Assembly: GCF_002893095.1 (NCBI RefSeq)
Contig: NZ_PKQQ01000006.1
Coordinates: 248,001-312,000, forward strand
Source of the DNA: Stenotrophomonas sp. VV52
GTDB lineage: Bacteria > Pseudomonadota > Gammaproteobacteria > Xanthomonadales > Xanthomonadaceae
Reading direction: 5' to 3'
Length of the DNA stretch: 64,000 nucleotides
Shown: in pieces, positions 38,010 to 45,464 of the stretch
How positions within the stretch are numbered: the stretch's first letter is position 1
Layout: each line of letters begins with the position of its first letter
Translations under genes and position numbers: made by a program
The notes under the pieces: model-generated
Told to the model about the DNA's origin: nothing
The model's database searches: none
Seen by the model: only the letters and a program-made list of their open reading frames with translations

Positions 38010-38996
38010 ATGACCAGCACCCCCATCACCCTCATCGAAGCCATCACCCAGGCCTTGGCCTGGGAGCTGGAGCACGACAAGTCGGTGCTGGTGCTCGGCG
38101 AAGACGTCGGCGTCAACGGCGGTGTGTTCCGCGCCACCGCCGGCCTGCAGCAGCGCTTCGGCGCCGACCGCATCCTGGACACCCCGCTGGATGAAACCAC
38201 CATTGCCGGCCTGACCATCGGCCTGGCCGCACAGGGCATGAAGCCGGTCGCAGAAGCCCAGTTCGACGGTTTCATGTACCCGATGGTGGACCACATCGTC
38301 TGCCACGCCGCGCGCCTGCGTTACCGCACCCGTGGCCGCCTGCACTGCCCGATGGTGCTGCGCGTGCCGTGGGGCGGCGGCATCCGTGCGCCGGAACACC
38401 ACAGCGAAGCCAACGAAGCGATCTTCACCAACGTGCCCGGCCTGCGCGTGGTGCTGCCGTCTTCGCCGCAGCGCGCGTACGGCCTGCTGCTGGCCGCGAT
38501 CCGCGAACCGGATCCGGTGATCTACATGGAACCCAAGCGCATCTACCGCCAGTACAAGGAAGTAGTGGTCAACGACGGCGAAGCGCTGCCGCTGGACGTG
38601 TGCTTCGTGCTGCGCGACGGCACCGACGTGACCCTGGTGACCTGGGGCGCGCAGGTGAAGGAAGCGCTGGAAGCAGCCGACAAGCTGGCCGGCGAAGGCA
38701 TCAGTGCCGAAGTGATCGACGTCGCCACGCTGCGTCCGCTCGACTTCGCCACCATCGCCGAGTCGGTGGCCAAGACCGGCCGCTGCGTGATCGTGCAGGA
38801 GGCCCCGAAGACCGCGGGCTTCGGCGCTGAAATCGCCGCGCGCCTGGCCGAGGAATCGCTGTACGACCTGCTCGCGCCGGTCGAACGCGTGACCGGCTAT
38901 GACACCCATATTCCGCTGTTCCGCCTGGAAATGAAGTACCTGCCGAGCGTGGACCGGATCGTCAGCGCGGCCAAACGCGCGGTGGCGGCAGGCTGA
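38010..38996 (+). CDS. 2-oxo acid dehydrogenase E1 component, beta subunit
   Basis: 328 residues. Motifs: LIEAITQALAWELEHDKSVLVLGEDVG (in part), DTPLDETTIAGLTIGLAAQGMKP, EAQFDGFMYPMVDHIV and PWGGGIRAPEHHSE. It completes the heterotetrameric E1 with the alpha subunit. I choose the ATG at 38010 (MTSTPITLIEAI) because GGAGAAG lies 9 bases upstream and the family starts there; an in-frame ATG at 37929, overlapping the alpha stop, would add a 27-residue Ala/Asn-rich extension. Confidence 0.92.
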   Translation: MTSTPITLIEAITQALAWELEHDKSVLVLGEDVGVNGGVFRATAGLQQRFGADRILDTPLDETTIAGLTIGLAAQGMKPVAEAQFDGFMYPMVDHIVCHAARLRYRTRGRLHCPMVLRVPWGGGIRAPEHHSEANEAIFTNVPGLRVVLPSSPQRAYGLLLAAIREPDPVIYMEPKRIYRQYKEVVVNDGEALPLDVCFVLRDGTDVTLVTWGAQVKEALEAADKLAGEGISAEVIDVATLRPLDFATIAESVAKTGRCVIVQEAPKTAGFGAEIAARLAEESLYDLLAPVERVTGYDTHIPLFRLEMKYLPSVDRIVSAAKRAVAAG

Positions 38997-38997
38997 C

Positions 38998-39351
38998 ATG
39001 CGGGCCCGTCTCCTAGGCCCGTACCGCAGCCAGTACCCCAACCCGCTCCGGTTCCGCACCGGCCAGATCGTCGAACTGGGTGTTCGTGACGAGGAATGGC
39101 CGGCGTTTGCCTGGGTACGCACCGATGACGGGCGTGCCGGCTGGGCACCGGTGGCGTGGTTGCAGCGGTTGGACGACGGTCGCGCAGAGGCCCTGCGCGA
39201 CTACGACGCCCGCGAACTGGACGTGGACAGCGGCGAAATGGTCAAACTGCATCATGAACACGGCGGCTGGTGGTGGTCCGAACGCGCGAACGGCGCGACG
39301 GGCTGGCTGCCGGCCCGCGATCTCGAACTGCTGGAAGAGAACTGCACATGA
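38998..39351 (+). CDS. Small SH3-like protein within the 2-oxo acid dehydrogenase operon
   Basis: 117 residues made of two SH3-like units: residues 1-58 (FRTGQIVELG ... AFAWVRTDDGRAGWAPVAWLQ) and 60-115 (ALRDYDARELDVDSGEMVKLH ... WWWSERANGATGWLPARDLELL, quoted in part). The second is close to a classical SH3 with its ALRDYDA and GWLPA motifs. It begins one base after the beta-subunit TGA and overlaps E2 by an ATGA, so it is made with the complex. SH3-like units bind peptides; a role as an assembly factor or tether of E1 and E2 is an inference. Confidence 0.8.
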   Translation: MRARLLGPYRSQYPNPLRFRTGQIVELGVRDEEWPAFAWVRTDDGRAGWAPVAWLQRLDDGRAEALRDYDARELDVDSGEMVKLHHEHGGWWWSERANGATGWLPARDLELLEENCT

Positions 39352-40739
39352 GTGAGAACAAGAATTTCCACCTGCCCGACCTCGGCGAAGGCCTGCCCGA
39401 CGCCACCATCGTCGAGTGGTTCGTCAAGGAAGGCGACGTGATCAAGCTGGACGAGCCGCTGGTCTCGATGGAGACCGCCAAGGCCGTGGTTGAAGTGCCC
39501 TCGCCGTTCTCCGGCACGGTGCTGAAGCTGGCCGGCGGCGCCGGCGACATCATTCCCACCGGCAGCGTGCTGGCCCAGTTCGTACTGGACCCGAACCTGC
39601 CGCAGCGCGCCGATGGCCAGGACACCGGCCACAGCCACGGCCACGCGGCCCCGGCGCCGACACCGAGCACCGGCCAGACCGCCCCGGCGCAGCCGGACAA
39701 GGTGGTGGCTTCCGACGATGGCGGCGAGATCGCCAAGCCGGGCGCCGAGCGCGAAGACGAAGGCACCGTGGTCGGTGCGATGCAGAGCTCCAACGCCGTG
39801 CACGCCGAACAGGCGGTGGCGGTAGGCGGGGTCAAGGCCGTGCCGGCGGTGCGCGCCACCGCGCGCAAGCTGGGCGTGGACCTGACCCGCGTGCGGGCCA
39901 CCGGCGCCGACGGCGCGGTGACCATGGCCGACGTCAAGCAGGCCGCTGCCGACGGCAGCGCCAAGGTCGGTGCGGCACCGGCACCTGCGGCGGCAGCCCC
40001 GGTGGCGGCAGCCGCCCCGGTCGCGCGCGCCGCTGAAGCCCGCGCGCCGTTGTCGGCCGCCGGCAAGCCGATGCGCACCCAGCCGCCGGGCGTGGTCGCC
40101 AAGGGCCAGCCGGAGCAGCTGAAGGGTGTCCGCCGCAACATGGCACGGGTGATGGCCGACGCACACAGCAAGGTCGTGCCGACCACGCTGAACGACGACG
40201 CCGATATCCACGCCTGGGCGCCGGGCAACGACATGACCGCCCGCCTGGTGCGTGCGATCGTGGTCGGTTGCCAGAAGGTCCCGGCGCTGAATGCCTGGTT
40301 CGACGGCGACGCCCTGACCCGCACCCTGCACGCACACGTGGACGTGGGCATCGCGGTGGACACCGACGACGGCCTGTTCGTGCCGGCCCTGCGCAATGCC
40401 GACGTGCTGGATGCACGCGGCATCCGCGAAGGCGTGAACCGCCTGCGTGAGCAGGTCGAAGCGCGCTCGATCGCGGCCTCGGAGCTGAGCGGCTACACCA
40501 TCTCGCTCTCCAACTTCGGCATGTTCGCCGGTCGCTATGCCACCCCGGTGGTGGTACCGCCGTGCGTGGCCATCGTCGCCGCCGGCCGTGCCCGCCACCA
40601 GATGACCCCGGTCATGGGCGGCGTGGAAGCGCACAAGGTGATCCCGCTGTCGGTCACCTTCGACCACCGCGCGGCCACCGGCGGCGAAGCGGCCCGCTTC
40701 CTGCGCGCGATGCTGGACGACCTCGCGCTGGCCAACTGA
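39348..40739 (+). CDS. 2-oxo acid dehydrogenase E2 component (dihydrolipoamide acyltransferase)
   Basis: 463 residues: lipoyl domain at 1-80 with Lys45 in SMETAKAVVEV, an Ala/Pro/Glu-rich linker, a peripheral subunit-binding domain at about 160-200 (VRATARKLGVDLTRVRATG) and the acyltransferase domain at 255-463. The catalytic His440 is in TFDHRAATGGEA; the aspartate that follows in many E2 enzymes (DHRxxDG) is Thr here, which also varies in other E2 proteins. The operon has no E3 gene; lipoamide dehydrogenase must come from elsewhere. Followed by a strong terminator. Confidence 0.93.
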   Translation: MSENKNFHLPDLGEGLPDATIVEWFVKEGDVIKLDEPLVSMETAKAVVEVPSPFSGTVLKLAGGAGDIIPTGSVLAQFVLDPNLPQRADGQDTGHSHGHAAPAPTPSTGQTAPAQPDKVVASDDGGEIAKPGAEREDEGTVVGAMQSSNAVHAEQAVAVGGVKAVPAVRATARKLGVDLTRVRATGADGAVTMADVKQAAADGSAKVGAAPAPAAAAPVAAAAPVARAAEARAPLSAAGKPMRTQPPGVVAKGQPEQLKGVRRNMARVMADAHSKVVPTTLNDDADIHAWAPGNDMTARLVRAIVVGCQKVPALNAWFDGDALTRTLHAHVDVGIAVDTDDGLFVPALRNADVLDARGIREGVNRLREQVEARSIAASELSGYTISLSNFGMFAGRYATPVVVPPCVAIVAAGRARHQMTPVMGGVEAHKVIPLSVTFDHRAATGGEAARFLRAMLDDLALAN

Positions 40740-40759
40740 CCGACTCCACGTGAGGAAGT

Positions 40760-40794
40760 GACGACGGCCACCGCAGGGTGGCCGTCGTCGTTTT
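40760..40794 (+). terminator. Terminator of the 2-oxo acid dehydrogenase operon
   Basis: A 13-bp perfect stem GACGACGGCCACC (40760-40772) / GGTGGCCGTCGTC (40777-40789), GCAG loop, followed by G and TTTT. Confidence 0.88.
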
Positions 40795-40863
40795 GGGGGG
40801 GGTTCAAGCCGGGCCCCGCCGCGCCGATACTGTTCCAACCTCACCCTGTCCCAAGACCGCCGC

Positions 40864-42417
40864 ATGAAGGACCCGCAGGACGCCCTCCCCAGCCCCGGCC
40901 CCGGCACTGCCGTGGGGCGGCTGCTGTCGCGCCGCCTGGGCGCGGCCAAGGCGACCGGGGATACGGTGGACACGCCCGTCGCCAGGGGCGGCAGCAGCGC
41001 CCAGCTGCAACGCCTGTTCGCCGGCGCCGAGCAGCCCGAACCGCTGCTGGCGGCGTTCGCCGACGGCATGGCCACCCTTCCCGGCGAGCTGGGCGACATG
41101 GGCCAGCGCCTGCAGTCGGCCCAGCGCAGCGCCGACTGGGTCAGCTACGGCCGCGCCATGCGCCAGCTGATCGACAAGTACATCCGCACCATCGAGCAGG
41201 ACAGCCCCGACGGCCCGCCCGACAGCCTGCGCCTGCGCGAACTGCTGCGCATGACCCTGGGCGTGACCGTAGCCAGCCTGCTGCAGAACATGCCCGAACT
41301 GAAGGACGAGCCGGTGCAGCTGGCCGCCGAGCTGCGCCACTGGCACCCCGGCCAGCCGCTGCAGCCGCTGGAACTGCGTCTGCGCGAGCTCACCCACCAG
41401 ATCGGCGTGCGCAGCGACGGCTGGCGGGAACAGCAGGAGCTGCTGTTGAGCCTGTTCGACCTGCTGCTCGAGAACATCGGCGAGCTGCTCGACGACAGCA
41501 GCTGGCTGCATGGGCAGCTGCATGCGGTGCGTGCGCTGATCGGCGGCCCGCTGGACCGCGACTCGGTCGAACAGGCGCGCGCCAACCTGCGCGAAGTGAT
41601 CTACAAGCAGGGCCTGCTCAAGCAGGGAATCGTCGATTCCAAGGCCGCCATGAAGAGCCTGATGGGCGACTTCATCGAACAGCTGGATGGCATGGCGGTC
41701 AGCACCGGCGAGTACCACGATCGGATCAGCAGCTATGCGCTGGCGCTGAAGGAAGCGCGCAGCATTGCGGACCTCAACCAACTGCTGCAGGACGTGCTGC
41801 AGGACACCGGCCGCGTGCAGGAACAGGCGCTGCAGGCACGCGACCACCTGGGCAACGCCCGCCGCGACGTGGAACAGGCCGAAGCGCGCATTGCCGAGCT
41901 GGAACAGGAACTGCGAGACGTCTCCGGGCTGGTGCGTACCGACCCGCTGACCGGTGCATTGAACCGGCGCGGCTTCGACGAGCTGCTGGAACGTGAACTG
42001 ACCCGCGCCGAACGGCACGGCCACCCGTTGGCGCTGGCGCTGCTGGACCTGGACGACTTCCACCAGACCAACAGCGACCACGGCCACCCCGGTGGCGACG
42101 CGATCCTGCGCCACCTGGTCACCGTGTGCCAGCTGCTGCTGCGCAGCTCGGACACCATCGCGCGCATCGGGGGCGACGAGTTCGTGCTGTTGATGCCCGA
42201 AACCCCGGGCGCCGACAGCATGTCCACCCTGCAGCGGCTGCAGCGCTCGCTGGCGCAGCGGCCACTGCAGCTGGACGGCCAACGCGTACCGGTCCACTTC
42301 AGCGCGGGCCTGGCCCAGTGGCAGCCCGGCGAAAGTGGCGAAGCGCTGCTCAAGCGCGCCGATGCAGCGCTCTACGCCGCAAAGCGCGTAGGCAAAAACC
42401 GCGTCCAAGCCGGCTGA
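40864..42417 (+). CDS. Diguanylate cyclase (GGDEF domain)
   Basis: 517 residues. The first 340 are helical with no named sensor domain (LLDDSSWLHGQL, NLREVIYKQGLLKQGIVDSK) and end in a coiled coil (ARRDVEQAEARIAELEQELRDV). The C-terminal 170 are a GGDEF domain: RTDPLTGALNRRGFDE, LLDLDDFHQTNSDHGHPGGD and RIGGDEFVLLMP. The active site GGDEF is intact, and an inhibitory I-site RSSD sits five residues before it. The substrate-binding motif has His for the common Lys and Ser for the common Asp (FHQTNSD versus FKxxND). It should make cyclic di-GMP, the ligand that releases Clp from DNA. Cytoplasmic, no membrane segment. Confidence 0.9.
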   Translation: MKDPQDALPSPGPGTAVGRLLSRRLGAAKATGDTVDTPVARGGSSAQLQRLFAGAEQPEPLLAAFADGMATLPGELGDMGQRLQSAQRSADWVSYGRAMRQLIDKYIRTIEQDSPDGPPDSLRLRELLRMTLGVTVASLLQNMPELKDEPVQLAAELRHWHPGQPLQPLELRLRELTHQIGVRSDGWREQQELLLSLFDLLLENIGELLDDSSWLHGQLHAVRALIGGPLDRDSVEQARANLREVIYKQGLLKQGIVDSKAAMKSLMGDFIEQLDGMAVSTGEYHDRISSYALALKEARSIADLNQLLQDVLQDTGRVQEQALQARDHLGNARRDVEQAEARIAELEQELRDVSGLVRTDPLTGALNRRGFDELLERELTRAERHGHPLALALLDLDDFHQTNSDHGHPGGDAILRHLVTVCQLLLRSSDTIARIGGDEFVLLMPETPGADSMSTLQRLQRSLAQRPLQLDGQRVPVHFSAGLAQWQPGESGEALLKRADAALYAAKRVGKNRVQAG

Positions 42418-42428
42418 CGACCCCTGAC

Positions 42429-42498
42429 GGTAGAGCCACGCCCTGCGTGGCTGCGCCATGTCCGACACCGCGACAGCCACGCAGGGCGTGGCTCTACC
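42429..42498. repeat. SMAG repeat pair
   Basis: Two 25-base arms, 42429-42453 and 42474-42498, are perfect reverse complements with the GGTAGAGCCACGC head. They lie 12 bases after the diguanylate cyclase stop. Confidence 0.9.
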
Positions 42499-42513
42499 GG
42501 TCAGCCCACCCCG

Positions 42514-42537
42514 CGTAGCGACACGCCACGCGTGTCC
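42514..42537. repeat. Single GTAG-type repeat
   Basis: The sequence CGTAGCGACACGCC followed by ACGCGTGTCC is nearly identical to one arm of the pair at 26571-26594 and folds as a hairpin. Confidence 0.8.
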
Positions 42538-42552
42538 CAAGCAGTGCCGGAT

Positions 42553-43488
42553 TCAGTGCGCGGTCTTGCCGCGCGCCTTCTGGATCCCGGTCACCACCGC
42601 CAGCACTACCGCGCCGGCAATCACGCCGACCACCACATTCCCCAGCGCGCTCACCAGCCAACCCCACTGCCCATCCCCGCCCAGCCCCTGGACGAAGTGA
42701 TGCAGCGCCGGCACGTTGTGCACGAGGATCCCGCCACCGACCAGGAACATCGCGGCGGTACCGGCCACCGACAGGAACTTCATCAGCCACGGCGCCGATA
42801 CCAGAAGACCGCGACCGAACGCCGCCAGCGCCCCACCCTTGCGCGACAGGTACAGCCCCGCGTCATCCAGCTTCACGATGCCCGCCACCAGCCCATAGAC
42901 GAACACCGTCATGCCCAGCGCGATCACCACCAGCGCGGTCAACTGGTTGAGGAACGGCGCGGCCGATACCACGCCCAGCGACAGCACGATGATCTCGGCA
43001 GACAGGATGAAGTCGGTGCGCACCGCGCCTTTGATCTTGTCCTTCTCCCACGCCACCATGTCGACCTTCTCATCGGCCAGCGCAGCGACCCGTTCGGCCT
43101 TCTTCTGCGCGTCTTCTTCCTTCGAGTGCAGGAAGCGGTGCGCCAGCTTTTCCACGCCCTCATAGCAGAGGAACGCGCCGCCGATCATCATCAGCGGCAC
43201 CACGATCGGAATCGGATAGCCCTTGCCCTTCAGCCACGCTTCCAGCGCGCTGATCGCCAGCGCCGCCGGAACCAGGATCGCCTTGTTCACCAGCGAGCCC
43301 TTGGCCACCGCCCACACCACCGGCAGCTCGCGGTTGGCGCTGACCCCGGTGACCTGCTGCGCGTTCAGCGCCAGGTCGTCGCCCAGCACGCCGGCGGTCT
43401 TCTTCGCCGCCACCTTGGTCAGGATGGAGACGTCATCCAGCAGGGCGGCGATATCGTCGAGCAACGCAAACAGGCTGGCACCGGCCAT
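42553..43488 (-). CDS. yedI: DUF808 family membrane protein (YedI-like)
   Basis: 311 residues; E. coli YedI has 305. The N-terminus MAGASLFALLDDIAALLDDV and AAKKTAGVLGDDLALNAQQV are nearly the same as in YedI. About seven hydrophobic segments place it in the inner membrane. Function unknown. The ATG at 43488 is preferred over that at 43494 because the family begins MAGxSL. The open frame further upstream is the leader of the divergent kinase gene. Confidence 0.88.
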   Translation of the reverse strand: MAGASLFALLDDIAALLDDVSILTKVAAKKTAGVLGDDLALNAQQVTGVSANRELPVVWAVAKGSLVNKAILVPAALAISALEAWLKGKGYPIPIVVPLMMIGGAFLCYEGVEKLAHRFLHSKEEDAQKKAERVAALADEKVDMVAWEKDKIKGAVRTDFILSAEIIVLSLGVVSAAPFLNQLTALVVIALGMTVFVYGLVAGIVKLDDAGLYLSRKGGALAAFGRGLLVSAPWLMKFLSVAGTAAMFLVGGGILVHNVPALHHFVQGLGGDGQWGWLVSALGNVVVGVIAGAVVLAVVTGIQKARGKTAH

Positions 43489-43619
43489 GGTCATCCAGGA
43501 ATCGAAGGGTGGCAGCGATTCTGCCCGATCCGGCCGCGTTCGTCGAAGATCGCCGGGATTCACCAGCCCACCACTTCCCGGCGGCGACACTGCGGGTCTG
43601 TATCGCCCCGGAGCCCTGC

Positions 43620-45308
43620 TTGACTACCACGCCCCTCGTCCCCGGCTCACCCTCGCTGGTCAAAGGCATGAACCGCCGCAGCCAGATCCTGCGCTTGCTG
43701 CTGCGCTACCGGCACTCGGGCGTGTTTTCGGGCATGAACCTGGACTCACGCGCCGTCCACGACCTGCCGCCGGAAGGAAATCCGGAGCAGTTCGTCACCG
43801 ACCTGGAATCGCTGGGCCCCACCTTCGTCAAGCTGGGGCAGATGCTGTCCACCCGCCCGGACATGGTGCCGGTGGAATTCGCCACGGCGCTGGAGCGCAT
43901 GCAGGAAAAGGTGGCGCCGATCCCGGTCGAGCGCGTCTACGGCATCATCGAGCAGGAACTGGGCGCGTCGGTATCCAAGCTGTTCGCCAGCTTCGACCCG
44001 GTGCCGCTGGGCTGCGCCTCCATCGCGCAGGTGCACCGCGCGCAGCTGCATGACGGCCGCGAGGTCGCGGTGAAGGTGCAGAAGCCGGAAGTGGCCGCAC
44101 AGCTGCGTTCGGACCTGGAAGTGCTGCGCAGCTTCGCGCTGGCCGCCGACCACCTGACCCAGGTGGGCCGCCGGGTGCGCCTGCGCGACTGGCTCAACGA
44201 ATTCGCCAAGACCCTGATGCAGGAGCTGGACTACCAGGCCGAAGCCGAGAACCTGCAGCGCTTCGGCCAGCACCTGCGTCCGTTCAAGCCGCTGTGGGTG
44301 CCGCAGCCGATCTGGGACTACTGCAGCCACCGCGTGCTGACCATGGAACTGGCGCAGGGCGTGCGCGTGGACATGATCCCCGACGTGCGCCGCACCGAAG
44401 AACCGATGGCACCGCTGGCCGCCGCCCTGATCCGGGGCTACATCGACCAGATCTTCGTGCACGGGGAGATCCACGCCGACCCGCATCCGGGCAACCTGCG
44501 GGTCACCCCCGACGGCCGCCTGGCGATCTTCGACCTGGGCATGGTCGCGCACATGCCGCCGCGCCTGCGCGAGCGCCTGCTCAAGCTGCTGTTCGCCGCC
44601 GTCGATGGACGCGGCGAGGAAGTGGCCGATGAGATCATCGGCATCAGCACGCGCCTGGAAGCCTTCGACGAGGAGCGTTACCTGCGCGAGACCGGCCAGG
44701 TCATCGCGCGCTATGCGGCCAGCGGCACGTTCTCCGAGGGCCGCGTGGTGCTGGACCTGGTGCGGATCGCCACCGCCAGCGGGTTGCGCACGCCGCCGGA
44801 ACTGAGTCTGCTCGGCAAGGCGCTGCTCAACCTGGAAGCCGTATGCCGGCTGCTCTCGCCCGACCTGGACACGCGCCGCATCGTCGAACGGCAGCTGCAG
44901 CACGTGATGCGTGCTCGCCTGAAGAAATCGCTCTCTGCCGCCAACCTCGCCAGTGAGGCGATGGAAGTGCAGCAGCTGCTGCGCGAAGGCCCGCGCAAGA
45001 TGTCCGACATCCTCGCCCTGCTGGCCGAGAACCGCCTGCAGATGAAGGTGACCGGGCTGGAAGAATCGCGGCTGATGGAGAACCTGCAGAAGATCGCCAA
45101 CCGGGTGTCGGCGGGCATCGTCACTGCCGCGCTCATTCTTGCTGCGGCGTTGATGATGAAGGTGGATACCGGCTGGCATTTCTTCGGCTATCCCGCGATC
45201 GCATTCACCTTGATGCTGATCGGCGTGATCCTCGGGCTCGGCATCATCCTCAGCGCACTGTTGTTCGACCGACGTGCGCGCTCGCGGGAAGAACGCGGTC
45301 ATCGCTGA
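43620..45308 (+). CDS. ABC1/AarF (UbiB-like) atypical kinase
   Basis: 562 residues. The kinase-like core (about 90-440) has the KxGQ motif in LGPTFVKLGQMLSTRPD, the Ala-rich loop PLGCASIAQVHRAQLHDGREVAVKVQKP and HADPHPGNLRVTPDGRLAIFDLGMVA with the catalytic HxDxHxxN and metal DLG motifs. Two membrane helices follow at the C-terminus (VSAGIVTAALILAAALMM and IGVILGLGIILSALLF). UbiB is needed for ubiquinone synthesis, but this C-terminal type is also common as a second paralogue. I propose a TTG start at 43620 because GGAG lies six bases before it; an ATG at 43668 is an alternative. Confidence 0.87.
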   Translation: MTTTPLVPGSPSLVKGMNRRSQILRLLLRYRHSGVFSGMNLDSRAVHDLPPEGNPEQFVTDLESLGPTFVKLGQMLSTRPDMVPVEFATALERMQEKVAPIPVERVYGIIEQELGASVSKLFASFDPVPLGCASIAQVHRAQLHDGREVAVKVQKPEVAAQLRSDLEVLRSFALAADHLTQVGRRVRLRDWLNEFAKTLMQELDYQAEAENLQRFGQHLRPFKPLWVPQPIWDYCSHRVLTMELAQGVRVDMIPDVRRTEEPMAPLAAALIRGYIDQIFVHGEIHADPHPGNLRVTPDGRLAIFDLGMVAHMPPRLRERLLKLLFAAVDGRGEEVADEIIGISTRLEAFDEERYLRETGQVIARYAASGTFSEGRVVLDLVRIATASGLRTPPELSLLGKALLNLEAVCRLLSPDLDTRRIVERQLQHVMRARLKKSLSAANLASEAMEVQQLLREGPRKMSDILALLAENRLQMKVTGLEESRLMENLQKIANRVSAGIVTAALILAAALMMKVDTGWHFFGYPAIAFTLMLIGVILGLGIILSALLFDRRARSREERGHR

Positions 45309-45464
45309 GCTTTCACGCGCGCTTTACCCTTTGCAACACGATGCGGTGTAGGCATCCAGCGCGCGTTTTCAACAAACATTTCAGTCAGGTTCGTGCATGC
45401 ATGATCGGGTCATCGGCCTGTCATGTGGGTGTGCTTGGCAGCCGGTTCGTCTCCGCTGCCGATG

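Noticed and set aside
43509-43619. N-terminal extension of the ABC1 kinase to the ATG at 43509
   Set aside because: This part has no family similarity and runs against the start of the divergent yedI gene. The TTG at 43620 has a good ribosome binding site.
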